The notes below the pieces were generated by a model. That model saw only the letters and a program-made list of their open reading frames with translations. It did no database searches and had not been told where the DNA came from. Below, in pieces: positions 1 through 6,842 of a DNA stretch of 10,001 nucleotides. The stretch's first letter is position 1. The number at the start of each line of letters is the position of its first letter. A program made the translations under genes and the position numbers. Source of the stretch: Bacteroidota bacterium. Lineage in GTDB: Bacteria > Bacteroidota > Ignavibacteria > SZUA-365 > JAADGX01. The stretch spans positions 1 to 10,001 of the forward strand of contig JAJRXL010000123.1 of assembly GCA_024276335.1 (NCBI GenBank). The letters are read 5' to 3'.

Positions 1-666
1 ATGGACCTTCCCATCAACGTCATTAATACACATGAAACGGACCGTGTGGCATCGATGGCAGCCAACCCGGGTCATGAATACGATACGGGAAACAGTCCCG
101 ATGAAAATCCTTTGTACAACGTAGGACCGCCGGGGCTCGCGCAGAGATTGCGTTTGAGATCGGCTATCATGTTTCAGTTCACGTATCCGGGATGTCCGTT
201 AATCTTCTACGGGGACGAGGCGGGAATGTGGGGCGCGGATGTTCCGGATAACCGAAAACCCATGGTGTGGTTTGACAAGTCGTACCAACCGGAAAATCCG
301 GAAATAGTAACGGGCGTATCGAGGAGCTATCGTGTTACATTCGATAGTGTAACGTACTCGTTGTACCGGTCTCTGATAGAATTACGAAAACGGCATCCCG
401 CTTTACGGACAGGAGAAATGAAGACGATTTTGATGGACGATGCCAAGGGGCTCTATGGCTTTATGCGATCTGCGGGATCGGATAAGGTTGTGGCTATCTT
501 TAATGGAAGTTCGACGACACAAGTAGCGCGCGTGATGTTTCCGGGAATACAAGCCGGAACGAAAATAGTCGATCCCGTCAATGGGGAATATTTTTTCGCT
601 CGTGATCAGGGGCTGGACATCCAGTTACCGCCCAAGGGGGGAACGATTCTTATCCCTCAACATTAA
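1..666 (+). CDS. GH13 alpha-amylase family protein, C-terminal part (5' end outside window)
   Basis: This is the 3' portion of a glycoside hydrolase family 13 enzyme, a family that acts on alpha-1,4-glucans or maltodextrins. The first visible residues, INTHETDRVAS (8-18), match conserved region IV near the end of the TIM barrel. Most of the barrel, including the nucleophile Asp and acid/base Glu regions, must therefore lie upstream, and the ATG at base 1 is probably internal. Residues 64-89 carry the GCPLIFYGDEAGMWGADVP...RKPMVW block typical of bacterial alpha-amylase, cyclomaltodextrinase and neopullulanase relatives. The segment SLIELRKRHPALRTGE (125-140) and a beta-rich C-terminal domain follow, ending at a TAA. 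One oddity: region IV reads NTHE where the family usually has an Asp after the His (N-x-H-D). Exact specificity and localisation cannot be judged without the N-terminus. Confidence 0.88.
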   Translation: MDLPINVINTHETDRVASMAANPGHEYDTGNSPDENPLYNVGPPGLAQRLRLRSAIMFQFTYPGCPLIFYGDEAGMWGADVPDNRKPMVWFDKSYQPENPEIVTGVSRSYRVTFDSVTYSLYRSLIELRKRHPALRTGEMKTILMDDAKGLYGFMRSAGSDKVVAIFNGSSTTQVARVMFPGIQAGTKIVDPVNGEYFFARDQGLDIQLPPKGGTILIPQH

Positions 667-688
667 CCGCGACGGGAAAAACTGTAGC

Positions 689-754
689 AAATCACGTTTG
701 AAAAAATAAAGGAAAAATGTAAGTTTGTAAAGTTATGTATTTTTGCAATTTAAT
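689..754 (+). promoter_or_regulatory. Putative promoter region of atpDC
   Basis: The A/T-rich 111-bp gap before atpD contains TTTG at 697-700, then 19 bp, then TAAGTTTG at 720-727. This fits the Bacteroidota -33/-7 consensus (TTTG, about 19-21 bp, TAnnTTTG). A second TAnnTTTG-type match, TATTTTTG, lies at 738-745 without a suitably spaced partner. A rival sigma-70 reading is TTGTAA (725-730), 18 bp, TTTAAT (749-754). All are pattern matches in A/T-rich sequence, so the location of a promoter here is more secure than the choice of elements. An AAATCACGTTT motif (689-699) overlaps the upstream TTTG. Confidence 0.4.
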
Positions 755-777
755 AAGCATCTTACAAGGGAATCTTA

Positions 778-2190
778 ATGAATACTGGGAAAATCGTACA
801 GATCATCGGACCGGTGGTTGACGTCGAATTTGAGACCGATAACTTGCCGACAATCTATAGTGCGCTAATCATTAACCGGAAAAACGTCAAAGGTGCGGAC
901 GAGGAACTGGTGCTTGAAGTCCAGCAGCACTTGGGTGAGGATAGGGTGCGCGCGGTGGCCATGGACTCCACGGACGGTCTGGTTCGGGGAATGGAAGTTA
1001 TCGATACCGGCGGTCCGATTTCTGTTCCGGTCGGTCCTCAGACGCTCGGCCGTCTAATTAACATCGTGGGCAAACCCATCGACAATATTGGTCCCATCGA
1101 GTCCGATCTCAAGTACCCGATTCACCGCCAGCCGCCGAAATTCGAGAATCTTTCCACAAAGAAAGAGATGTTCGAAACAGGAATAAAGGTTATTGACTTG
1201 CTCGAACCTTATTCCAAGGGGGGGAAGACCGGGCTGTTTGGTGGTGCGGGCGTAGGCAAGACGGTGGTGATCATGGAATTGATACACAACATCGCGACGC
1301 ATCACGGCGGATATTCGGTATTTGCCGGCGTGGGAGAACGCACGCGCGAAGGGAACGACCTCTGGCTGGAGATGAAAGAGTCCGGGGTGTTGAACAAGAC
1401 GTGTCTCGTATTTGGCCAGATGAACGAACCCCCGGGAGCCCGTCAGCGGGTGGGCTTGACGGCCCTTACCATAGCCGAGTACTTTCGGGACGAGGAAGGG
1501 AAAGACGTCCTGCTTTTCATTGACAACATCTTCCGGTTCACCCAGGCAGGCTCCGAAGTTTCGGCGCTTCTCGGGCGTATGCCTTCAGCTGTCGGGTACC
1601 AGCCGACCCTCGCCACAGAAGTCGGCGAACTCCAGGAACGCATTACTTCGACGGACAAAGGATCGATTACGTCCGTCCAGGCCATTTACGTACCGGCCGA
1701 CGATTTAACGGATCCTGCGCCTGCATCGGTGTTTTCCCACCTGGACGCGACAACCGTTCTCAGCCGGCAGATTGCCGAGCTGGGTATTTATCCGGCAGTG
1801 GATCCGCTGGATTCCACGTCGCGGATCCTTGATCCACACGTCGTTGGGAAGGAGCATTACGATATCTCCCAGGCGGTCAAGCGCATACTTCAAACGTACA
1901 AGGACCTTCAGGACATCATCAATATCCTCGGCATGGATGAGCTGTCCGACGAGGACAAACTTACGGTCCATCGCGCGAGAAAAATACAGCGCTTTCTCTC
2001 GCAACCTTTCTTTGTTGCAGAGCAGTTTACCGGTACCCCTGGCAAGTATGTGAAGTTGGAAGACACCATCGAGGGATTCAAAATGATCTTGGATGGAGAA
2101 TGCGACGATATTCCCGAGCAGGCGTTCATGTACTGTGGCGGAATATCGGACGTCATGGAGAAAGCAGAAAAATTGAACGCTGTAGCATAG
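778..2190 (+). CDS. atpD: F0F1 ATP synthase subunit beta
   Basis: This is the catalytic beta subunit of F1, which makes or hydrolyses ATP at the cytoplasmic face of the membrane-bound ATP synthase. It is full length at 470 residues. Visible landmarks are the N-terminal beta-barrel start GKIVQIIGPVVDVEF (4-18), the P-loop GGAGVGKT (155-162, Lys161), the GERTREGND segment with the catalytic Glu187, the Walker B strand VLLFIDN (Asp249), and the DELSDED motif (387-393) that contacts subunits gamma and epsilon. The ATG at 778 is preceded by AAGGG at 766-770, a usable Shine-Dalgarno sequence. Only atpC follows it. The alpha, gamma, delta and F0 genes are not adjacent, an arrangement known from Bacteroidota and Chlorobiota. 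Confidence 0.98.
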   Translation: MNTGKIVQIIGPVVDVEFETDNLPTIYSALIINRKNVKGADEELVLEVQQHLGEDRVRAVAMDSTDGLVRGMEVIDTGGPISVPVGPQTLGRLINIVGKPIDNIGPIESDLKYPIHRQPPKFENLSTKKEMFETGIKVIDLLEPYSKGGKTGLFGGAGVGKTVVIMELIHNIATHHGGYSVFAGVGERTREGNDLWLEMKESGVLNKTCLVFGQMNEPPGARQRVGLTALTIAEYFRDEEGKDVLLFIDNIFRFTQAGSEVSALLGRMPSAVGYQPTLATEVGELQERITSTDKGSITSVQAIYVPADDLTDPAPASVFSHLDATTVLSRQIAELGIYPAVDPLDSTSRILDPHVVGKEHYDISQAVKRILQTYKDLQDIINILGMDELSDEDKLTVHRARKIQRFLSQPFFVAEQFTGTPGKYVKLEDTIEGFKMILDGECDDIPEQAFMYCGGISDVMEKAEKLNAVA

Positions 2191-2199
2191 GGCGCCCAT

Positions 2200-2604
2200 A
2201 TGTCTGAACCCTTTACCCTGAAAATTATCGCTCCATCAGGGGTCATCTACGAAAACGAAGTCGTGAGTGTTTTTGTGCCCGGCAGCGAAGGTCGATTCCA
2301 GATTCTTCGCAATCATGCACCGTTTCTGAGCGGAGTCAAGATCGGAGAATTGGACATCATCGAAAAAGACGGGACAAAACGCCGTTTTGCCGTAACCGGC
2401 GGTTTTTCACACGTGGAAAACAACACAATGATCGTGCTGGCGGATTCAGCGGAACCTGATAACAGTATTGACGTGGAACGCGCAAAGGCGGCGTTGAAGC
2501 GTGCGGAAGAAAGAATTCAAGCCAAGGATCGAAGTATTGATGTAGAACGCGCCCGGCTTGCACTGGCACGGGCGTTGAATCGTTTGAAAGTAGCGGGTTC
2601 CTGA
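2200..2604 (+). CDS. atpC: F0F1 ATP synthase subunit epsilon
   Basis: This is the central-stalk epsilon subunit, which couples gamma rotation to the c-ring and can inhibit ATP hydrolysis. The 134-residue protein has the N-terminal beta-sandwich (about 1-85), including the family signature GRFQILRNHAPFLSGVKIG (31-49). A charged alpha-helical hairpin (about 90-131, VERAKAALKRAEERI... and VERARLALARALNRL) follows. The C-terminal inhibitory helices are therefore present, whereas short epsilon subunits lacking them occur in some green sulfur bacteria and relatives. It starts 9 bp after the atpD stop with no clear Shine-Dalgarno sequence, so translation is probably coupled to atpD. The stop is TGA. 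Confidence 0.96.
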   Translation: MSEPFTLKIIAPSGVIYENEVVSVFVPGSEGRFQILRNHAPFLSGVKIGELDIIEKDGTKRRFAVTGGFSHVENNTMIVLADSAEPDNSIDVERAKAALKRAEERIQAKDRSIDVERARLALARALNRLKVAGS

Positions 2605-2631
2605 TTCCACGGTGTTGTGCGTATGCTCGAC

Positions 2632-2672
2632 AAGCGACAAGGAGAGGCTGACTCTCCTTTCGTGCTTCTTGC
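2632..2672 (+). terminator. Hairpin after atpC, probable terminator or attenuator
   Basis: AAGGAGAG (2639-2646) and CTCTCCTT (2652-2659) form a perfect 8-bp stem with a 5-nt loop. AAGC (2632-2635) and GCTT (2664-2667) can extend it beyond an internal loop. The downstream T-tract is poor (TTTCGTGCTTCTTG), so termination may be partial and some transcripts may continue into manC. Confidence 0.5.
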
Positions 2673-2717
2673 AAGTGGTGACGGTTTCGAATCATTATAT
2701 GGACAGTGGATAATAAT

Positions 2718-3821
2718 ATGGACAATAAAGGGAAAAACAGCATTTACGCAGTAATCATGGCGGGTGGAGTGGGTGCTCGCTTTTGGCCGCGGAGTACGGA
2801 GCGTACACCGAAGCAATTACTGGAAGTCCTGGGCAAGGGCACAATGATTCAAAACACCGTGTATCGCCTGGATCCATTGGTAGCCAGGGAAAATATCCTG
2901 GTAATTACCAATAAAGTTCAGGTGGACGAGGTTCGTCGGCAGTTGCCCCAGATCCCTGTTGAAAATATCGTCGTGGAACCGGTGGGAAAGAACACGGCTC
3001 CCTGCATCGCTCTCGCCGCTGAAATTCTCCTGACCCGGGACCCTGACGCCATGATGATTGCGTTGCCTGCCGACCACCTTGTGCATGACATCGTGGCTTT
3101 CCAAGAAACGATGGAGCGTGCCGTCCAGGTTGCGAAAGCAACGGATAGCCTGGTTACAATCGGTATAAGTCCGACACGACCCGAGACGGGATACGGCTAT
3201 ATTCAATATGATGCGGATTCGAAGGAGACCCCGACAATTGAGTTTCAGGCCTACCCGGTCAAAACGTTCGCGGAGAAACCCAACCAGGAAACCGCCATGC
3301 GCTTCTTGGAGAGCAAGGATTTTGTCTGGAACAGTGGAATATTTGTCTGGAAAGCGACGGTTATTCGTGAAGTGATTCGGGAACTCCTTCCGGAGCTGTA
3401 CGAGGAATTGCAGTCAATCCACGACGTCGTGGGGACGAAGGAGTTTGATAGCGCTATTCGTAAGGCATATGCCGGAATCCCCAGTATTTCAATCGATTAC
3501 GGTGTGATGGAGAAAGCTGAAAATACCTACGTGATACGAGGCGACTTCGGTTGGAGCGACCTGGGGAGTTGGGATGAAGTCTGCGTGCTCAGTCCGAAAG
3601 ATGAACAGGGCAATTCATTGACCGACAATACGATAGCACTGGATTCCAGGAATTGTCACGTGGAGACGTACGACGATCGCCTGGTTGCAATAATTGGCAT
3701 CGAAGATTGCATTATCATCGATTCGGACAAGGCAACCCTGATTTGCAGAGTCGGAAAAACGCAGCGGGTAAAAGAAATTGTCGATTTCTTACGAAGAAAA
3801 AGAAGAGATGAGTACTTATAA
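2718..3821 (+). CDS. manC: Mannose-1-phosphate guanylyltransferase
   Basis: This cytoplasmic nucleotidyltransferase makes GDP-mannose from GTP and mannose-1-phosphate, supplying mannose, fucose or rhamnose units for envelope polysaccharides. The protein (367 residues) has the sugar-nucleotidyltransferase signature AGGVGARFWP...TPKQLL (15-34, Arg21 and Lys32). It also has NTAPCIALAAE, PADHLVHD, TGYGYIQY, FAEKPN, WNSGIFVWKA and the late SIDYGVMEKAE...GDFGWSDLGSWD block. It ends after the left-handed helix-like tail and lacks the C-terminal cupin isomerase domain of bifunctional ManC/AlgA enzymes. The start is uncertain: ATG 2718 is preferred, but GTG 2706 in the same frame would add four residues and neither has a strong Shine-Dalgarno sequence. 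The 3' end overlaps the next gene by 14 bp. Confidence 0.94.
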   Translation: MDNKGKNSIYAVIMAGGVGARFWPRSTERTPKQLLEVLGKGTMIQNTVYRLDPLVARENILVITNKVQVDEVRRQLPQIPVENIVVEPVGKNTAPCIALAAEILLTRDPDAMMIALPADHLVHDIVAFQETMERAVQVAKATDSLVTIGISPTRPETGYGYIQYDADSKETPTIEFQAYPVKTFAEKPNQETAMRFLESKDFVWNSGIFVWKATVIREVIRELLPELYEELQSIHDVVGTKEFDSAIRKAYAGIPSISIDYGVMEKAENTYVIRGDFGWSDLGSWDEVCVLSPKDEQGNSLTDNTIALDSRNCHVETYDDRLVAIIGIEDCIIIDSDKATLICRVGKTQRVKEIVDFLRRKRRDEYL

Positions 3822-4251
3822 ACGCACTGTTAAGGGATTAGTGCTCGGAACTGTTCTATTGCTCCTGCTCTTTGCAATTGGATGCTCCAGCACGGAAAGC
3901 CTGGTTCATGAACGTTGTACCGATCCTGATACCGGGGCGCCCGTGTACACGACGTATGAAGGGAAAGCCTCGTATTATGCGCGACGTTTCCACGGGCGAA
4001 AAACCGCCAGCGGCGTGCGGTATGACATGAACGCTATGACGTGCGCCCACCGAAGCCTGCCATTCGGCACGCTTCTCAAGGTGACGAACAAGAAAAACGG
4101 GCGGCATGTAGTCGTCGTGGTCAACGATCGTGGCCCATGGATCCCGGACCGCCTTGTCGATCTGAGCCTCGCCGCCGCCAAGGAGCTGAATATGGTTCGT
4201 ACGGGAGTTGTGCCCGTGAGCGTGGACGTCATGGCCTGGGGCGGGAGGTGA
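3808..4251 (+). CDS. RlpA-like septal ring lytic transglycosylase family lipoprotein
   Basis: A predicted outer-envelope lipoprotein of 147 residues. The start at ATG 3808 is chosen because it follows a purine-rich AAGAAGAG and gives a clean type II signal peptide: basic N-terminus, LVLGTVLLLLLFAIG, then Cys26 (AIGC). An in-frame TTG at 3778 is less likely. Residues 50-145 form a double-psi beta-barrel of the RlpA family, with GKASYYARRFHGRKTASG (52-69), CAHRSLPFGTLLKVTN (79-94) and NDRGPW (106-111). His81 and Asp107 correspond to the conserved pair needed for transglycosylase activity in Pseudomonas aeruginosa RlpA. There is no SPOR domain, so septal targeting through denuded glycan is not evident. 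The 14-bp overlap with manC implies co-transcription. Confidence 0.9.
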   Translation: MSTYKRTVKGLVLGTVLLLLLFAIGCSSTESLVHERCTDPDTGAPVYTTYEGKASYYARRFHGRKTASGVRYDMNAMTCAHRSLPFGTLLKVTNKKNGRHVVVVVNDRGPWIPDRLVDLSLAAAKELNMVRTGVVPVSVDVMAWGGR

Positions 4252-4292
4252 ATATCGCTTGTACCGGGTATCGCCAATAAGAAGTGTGCGGA

Positions 4293-4874
4293 TCATTCCT
4301 CGCTGGACTGTTTCCAGAGAGTGTAGAGTTTGACGAGACTTCGTGTTCCCGTTGTATCATCAAGCAATTGCGTAACAAGTTTCATTTCCTTGACGTCTTT
4401 CTTCCAAAAAACGACCGGCATGACGTCCTCATTGTAAAAGCCGTTGCTTTCAATGTATTTCTCATCGGAACCGAATGTTGATTGTTCCAGGTAGAGCATG
4501 AACGGACTGTCATCGTCGAACTGGAAGAGTCCCGCCTGGGACAGGCTGTCGAAGCTGAAGGTCATCTCGCCACACAGCACACCGTTTTCAACAAAAAGTC
4601 TCTTCTTGATATTGCGGATATTGCCGTAATTTTTTTCCAGCTTATCGCCATTCAGGTAGTCACTTACCAGCTCACCGAAATCCTTGAAAGAAACGTCCTT
4701 TTTGTCATCATCCTGGGAAAGAATGTTTCTATACACGACCTTGCATTCTCCGCTCTGATCGGGGTTGAGCTTGAAATAGTATTCTTTTTATTCGACTTTC
4801 AGGCATCCCTGAAATGACACAATAGAAAGCGAAAACAAGGAAAGGAGCAGTGTAGAAAAAAATCGTGAAATCAT
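4293..4874 (-). pseudogene. Small uncharacterised lipoprotein gene interrupted by an in-frame TAA
   Basis: On the minus strand, ATG at 4874-4872 opens a lipoprotein signal peptide: MISRFF, a hydrophobic run LLLSLFSLSIVSF, then QGC with Cys24 as the lipidation site. Four codons later the frame meets TAA (4790-4788, codon 29). The same frame then continues uninterrupted for 164 codons to TGA at 4295-4293. The downstream part begins KEYYFKLNPDQSGECKVVYRN and contains LVSDYLNGDKLEKNYGN, ENGVLCGEMTFSFDSLSQ and VMPVVFWKKD, which read as a normal acidic, soluble secreted domain. No frameshift is needed, so one base substitution explains the break. An ORF from GTG 4736 would lack the signal peptide and is unlikely to be the true product. 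I do not recognise a function. It is convergent with the RlpA-like gene and divergent from the deacetylase. Confidence 0.72.
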
Positions 4875-4994
4875 ATCGTTATCCAGGTAAAAGTGGGTGA
4901 TTTTCTGCGCAAGATAGATGAATGGAACCGGAAAAACAATCGGCGGTGCTGATATCGGTTTGTGTGCGAGCGATTGCGGCGTTAGATTCGGACA

Positions 4995-6458
4995 ATGCGA
5001 ACGTTAACATTTCATATCGATGTACCCGATGAATTTCGCAGGGCCGCCCGGTACACGTGTGCCATGCTGTCGCTGATTCTCGGTCACCGGCCTCGTTTTT
5101 TTATCGGTGAAGCCGACGATATCGTCGATATTTGTTATGCTTCGTCGCCTTGCCCCTGTCGCGTCTGGATTCCCTTTAACGAGTCCACGCTGGAATTTTT
5201 CAAAAAGCGGGTGCCGATGGATGCGTCGTCGGTACAAAACTGGACAGATCCGAAATCCACCCTGACGTTGTTGCGGTTATTTCCCCGTTCGCGAGTCGAT
5301 CAAGACGTAGCGACGGAATTCGATCTCGTCGGCGCATCTTTTTACTTTCTCTCGCTTTTCGAAGAAATTGTTGTCACTGAACGTGATGAATTTGACCGCT
5401 TCCCTTGCGGATCGGGTCTTCTTGGCAGCAGGGAGGAGTGGGATCGCCCCGTCGTTGCGGAATATGCATTTTATCTGAAGCACAGGCTCGAAATGACGGG
5501 CAGGAATATTCCCTTGGAGGATCGGGTTGGAGGGAAGCCATTCGCCGTGGTATTGACGCATGACGTCGATTACCTGCGTAAATGGAGAACCGGTATTGCG
5601 TACCGGGAGCTCGTCAGGTTGTTCCTGATGAATGACTCAGATCAGGGTTTCGGACGACGGCTGAGCCGTTTGAACGATTTTCTGAAAACGGCGAATCCCT
5701 CACATGATCCGTACCGGGTTTCCTTGAGGAAACTGTTGGAAATCGAGAAACGATATGGTGTAACTGCCACGTATTTCCTGAAAACGGGAAAAAGTAACAA
5801 ACGTGATCTGTATTACCGGCCATCCGATGCATTCCTGGCAAAATGGAGAGCGCAGGCATTAGAGGCAGGCATGGAACTCGGTTTCCATCCATCCTTCGAG
5901 ACCTATCGGGATAAGGAATTGTGGGAAAGGGAACAAAGGATTTTTTTACAAGAATATGGTCTCACGCCCGAAGCTACCCGGCAGCACTATCTTCGCTACG
6001 CTCATCCGGCTACGTTACATATTCTCGAGCAGACGGGGGTGAAATATGATTCCACGCTTGGTCTGGCGGCCCGCGAAGGGTATCGCAATGGAATGGTGCA
6101 CCCGTTCCTGCTCTTCGATCTCGACGCCGACCGCGTCTCGCACGTGTGGGAAGTTCCGTTGCACGTAATGGACGGTACGCTCGTTTCGTACAGGAAGTAT
6201 GATCCGGATGCCTCGCTGCAACGTATCCGGCATTTCATCGGTCAGGCATCCAGGTGGCATGGTATCTTGACCCTGCTTTTTCACAACGTATGCGCCGACG
6301 AGTGGGACTATCCCGGTTGGATGGAAATCGTGGAAAAAAGCATCCAGACGGCGTTGGAGCGAGGCGCTTTCGTTGGAAGTATTCGCGACGTATTGCAGGC
6401 GTGGCTTCCAGAATCATACCATGATCCCGGCGCGTTCCTAATCGAAGAGATCGGATGA
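4995..6458 (+). CDS. Polysaccharide deacetylase (CE4-like) family protein
   Basis: A 487-residue protein, predicted cytoplasmic (no signal peptide or membrane segment), of the NodB/carbohydrate esterase 4 superfamily. It probably removes N- or O-acyl groups from a saccharide precursor. The N-terminal 170 residues are an uncharacterised domain often found with this type of deacetylase. The catalytic half holds THDVD (188-192, a metal-binding Asp-Asp motif), LGFHPS (295-300, His298), RQHYLRY (329-335), KYDSTLG (350-356) and LFHN (428-431, His430). This is the motif order of long CE4-like proteins from polysaccharide clusters of Bacteroidota and others. ATG 4995 is the only start after an in-frame TAG at 4983; the Shine-Dalgarno sequence is weak. 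With manC nearby, a role in envelope or capsule polysaccharide is plausible but inferred. Confidence 0.82.
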   Translation: MRTLTFHIDVPDEFRRAARYTCAMLSLILGHRPRFFIGEADDIVDICYASSPCPCRVWIPFNESTLEFFKKRVPMDASSVQNWTDPKSTLTLLRLFPRSRVDQDVATEFDLVGASFYFLSLFEEIVVTERDEFDRFPCGSGLLGSREEWDRPVVAEYAFYLKHRLEMTGRNIPLEDRVGGKPFAVVLTHDVDYLRKWRTGIAYRELVRLFLMNDSDQGFGRRLSRLNDFLKTANPSHDPYRVSLRKLLEIEKRYGVTATYFLKTGKSNKRDLYYRPSDAFLAKWRAQALEAGMELGFHPSFETYRDKELWEREQRIFLQEYGLTPEATRQHYLRYAHPATLHILEQTGVKYDSTLGLAAREGYRNGMVHPFLLFDLDADRVSHVWEVPLHVMDGTLVSYRKYDPDASLQRIRHFIGQASRWHGILTLLFHNVCADEWDYPGWMEIVEKSIQTALERGAFVGSIRDVLQAWLPESYHDPGAFLIEEIG

Positions 6459-6473
6459 GATGCATGTTTCCGG

Positions 6474-6504
6474 CTGAAATCACGTTTCAGGCAACTTTTT
6501 GCCT
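6474..6504 (+). repeat. Two overlapping small inverted repeats after the deacetylase gene
   Basis: CTGAAA (6474-6479) pairs with TTTCAG (6485-6490) around TCACG, and AGGCAA (6489-6494) pairs with TTGCCT (6499-6504) around CTTT. They share two bases. Neither is followed by a T-tract, so they are only weak candidates for a transcript end of the deacetylase gene. Confidence 0.3.
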
Positions 6505-6561
6505 CCATTGACGTATGATTCTTTTATACGGTTTCGGGCGGGAGAAAATTTAATCCCGGAC

Positions 6562-6590
6562 TTGACAATGCACTACAATGAGTGTATATT
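6562..6590 (+). promoter_or_regulatory. Sigma-70-type promoter
   Basis: TTGACA (6562-6567) is separated by exactly 17 bp from TATATT (6585-6590). This is a perfect -35 and a 5/6 -10 at optimal spacing, with transcription expected to start near 6597. The nearest downstream gene begins at 6843, giving a long leader. The same -10 hexamer at the same spacing occurs before the tRNA gene. Confidence 0.6.
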
Positions 6591-6831
6591 TTATTCAAGG
6601 TATTGTCTAATAAATCACGTTTGCGTATCGACATTTTTTTACCGCAGTAGAGAACGAAAGAGAAACAGGGATTGTTGAGAAAAATGACTGCGGAGAAGAT
6701 GTCGCGAAATTCGACATTGGAGGTCCCTTCGGGGGGCGGGTCGATTGTTGTACCAGTGAGGAGGTTACATCGATACAATTGCTAGTGCTTCGCTCTCAGG
6801 CAAGGTTTATGAAACGTTCAATAACAAAAAA

Positions 6832-6837
6832 ATGGAG
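6832..6837 (+). promoter_or_regulatory. Strong ribosome binding site of the 81-residue gene
   Basis: TGGAGG (6832-6837) lies 5 bp before ATG 6843 and follows an A-run. It fixes the start codon and is the clearest Shine-Dalgarno sequence in the window. Confidence 0.75.
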
Positions 6838-6842
6838 GCACT

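Larger units (their letters stand above)
6459..6842. other. 384-bp intergenic region
   Basis: No convincing protein gene is present on either strand. It contains the two small inverted repeats near its left end, a near-consensus sigma-70 promoter at 6562-6590, two of the three AAATCACGTTT copies (6477-6487 and 6612-6622), and the ribosome binding site of the downstream small gene. The part from about 6597 to 6842 would form a leader of roughly 245 nt if the promoter serves that gene. I recognise no known riboswitch in it and see no internal terminator. Confidence 0.7.

Noticed and set aside
4252..4292. Bidirectional terminator between the convergent genes
   Set aside because: Only a TACC-G-GGTA mini-repeat is visible, too short to support a terminator.
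4284..4817. Two plus-strand open frames (65 and 111 codons)
   Set aside because: They lie antisense to the lipoprotein gene. The minus strand gives a signal peptide, lipobox and balanced soluble sequence, while the plus frames are hydrophobic by-products with no ribosome binding site.
4293..4874. Alternative genetic code with TAA read as sense
   Set aside because: TAA ends the amylase and manC genes in this window, so the interrupting TAA is better explained by mutation or error.
4922..5032. Short plus-strand frame (36 codons) overlapping the deacetylase start
   Set aside because: No ribosome binding site, and it ends inside the deacetylase coding region in another frame.
6524..6778. Minus-strand frame of 84 codons
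   Set aside because: It runs antisense over the promoter, has no ribosome binding site and an implausible composition.
6684..6785. Possible 33-residue peptide (MTAEKMSRNSTLEV...)
   Set aside because: Weak ribosome binding site and no recognisable similarity; it lies in the leader of the 81-residue gene and remains only a possibility to check with ribosome footprints.
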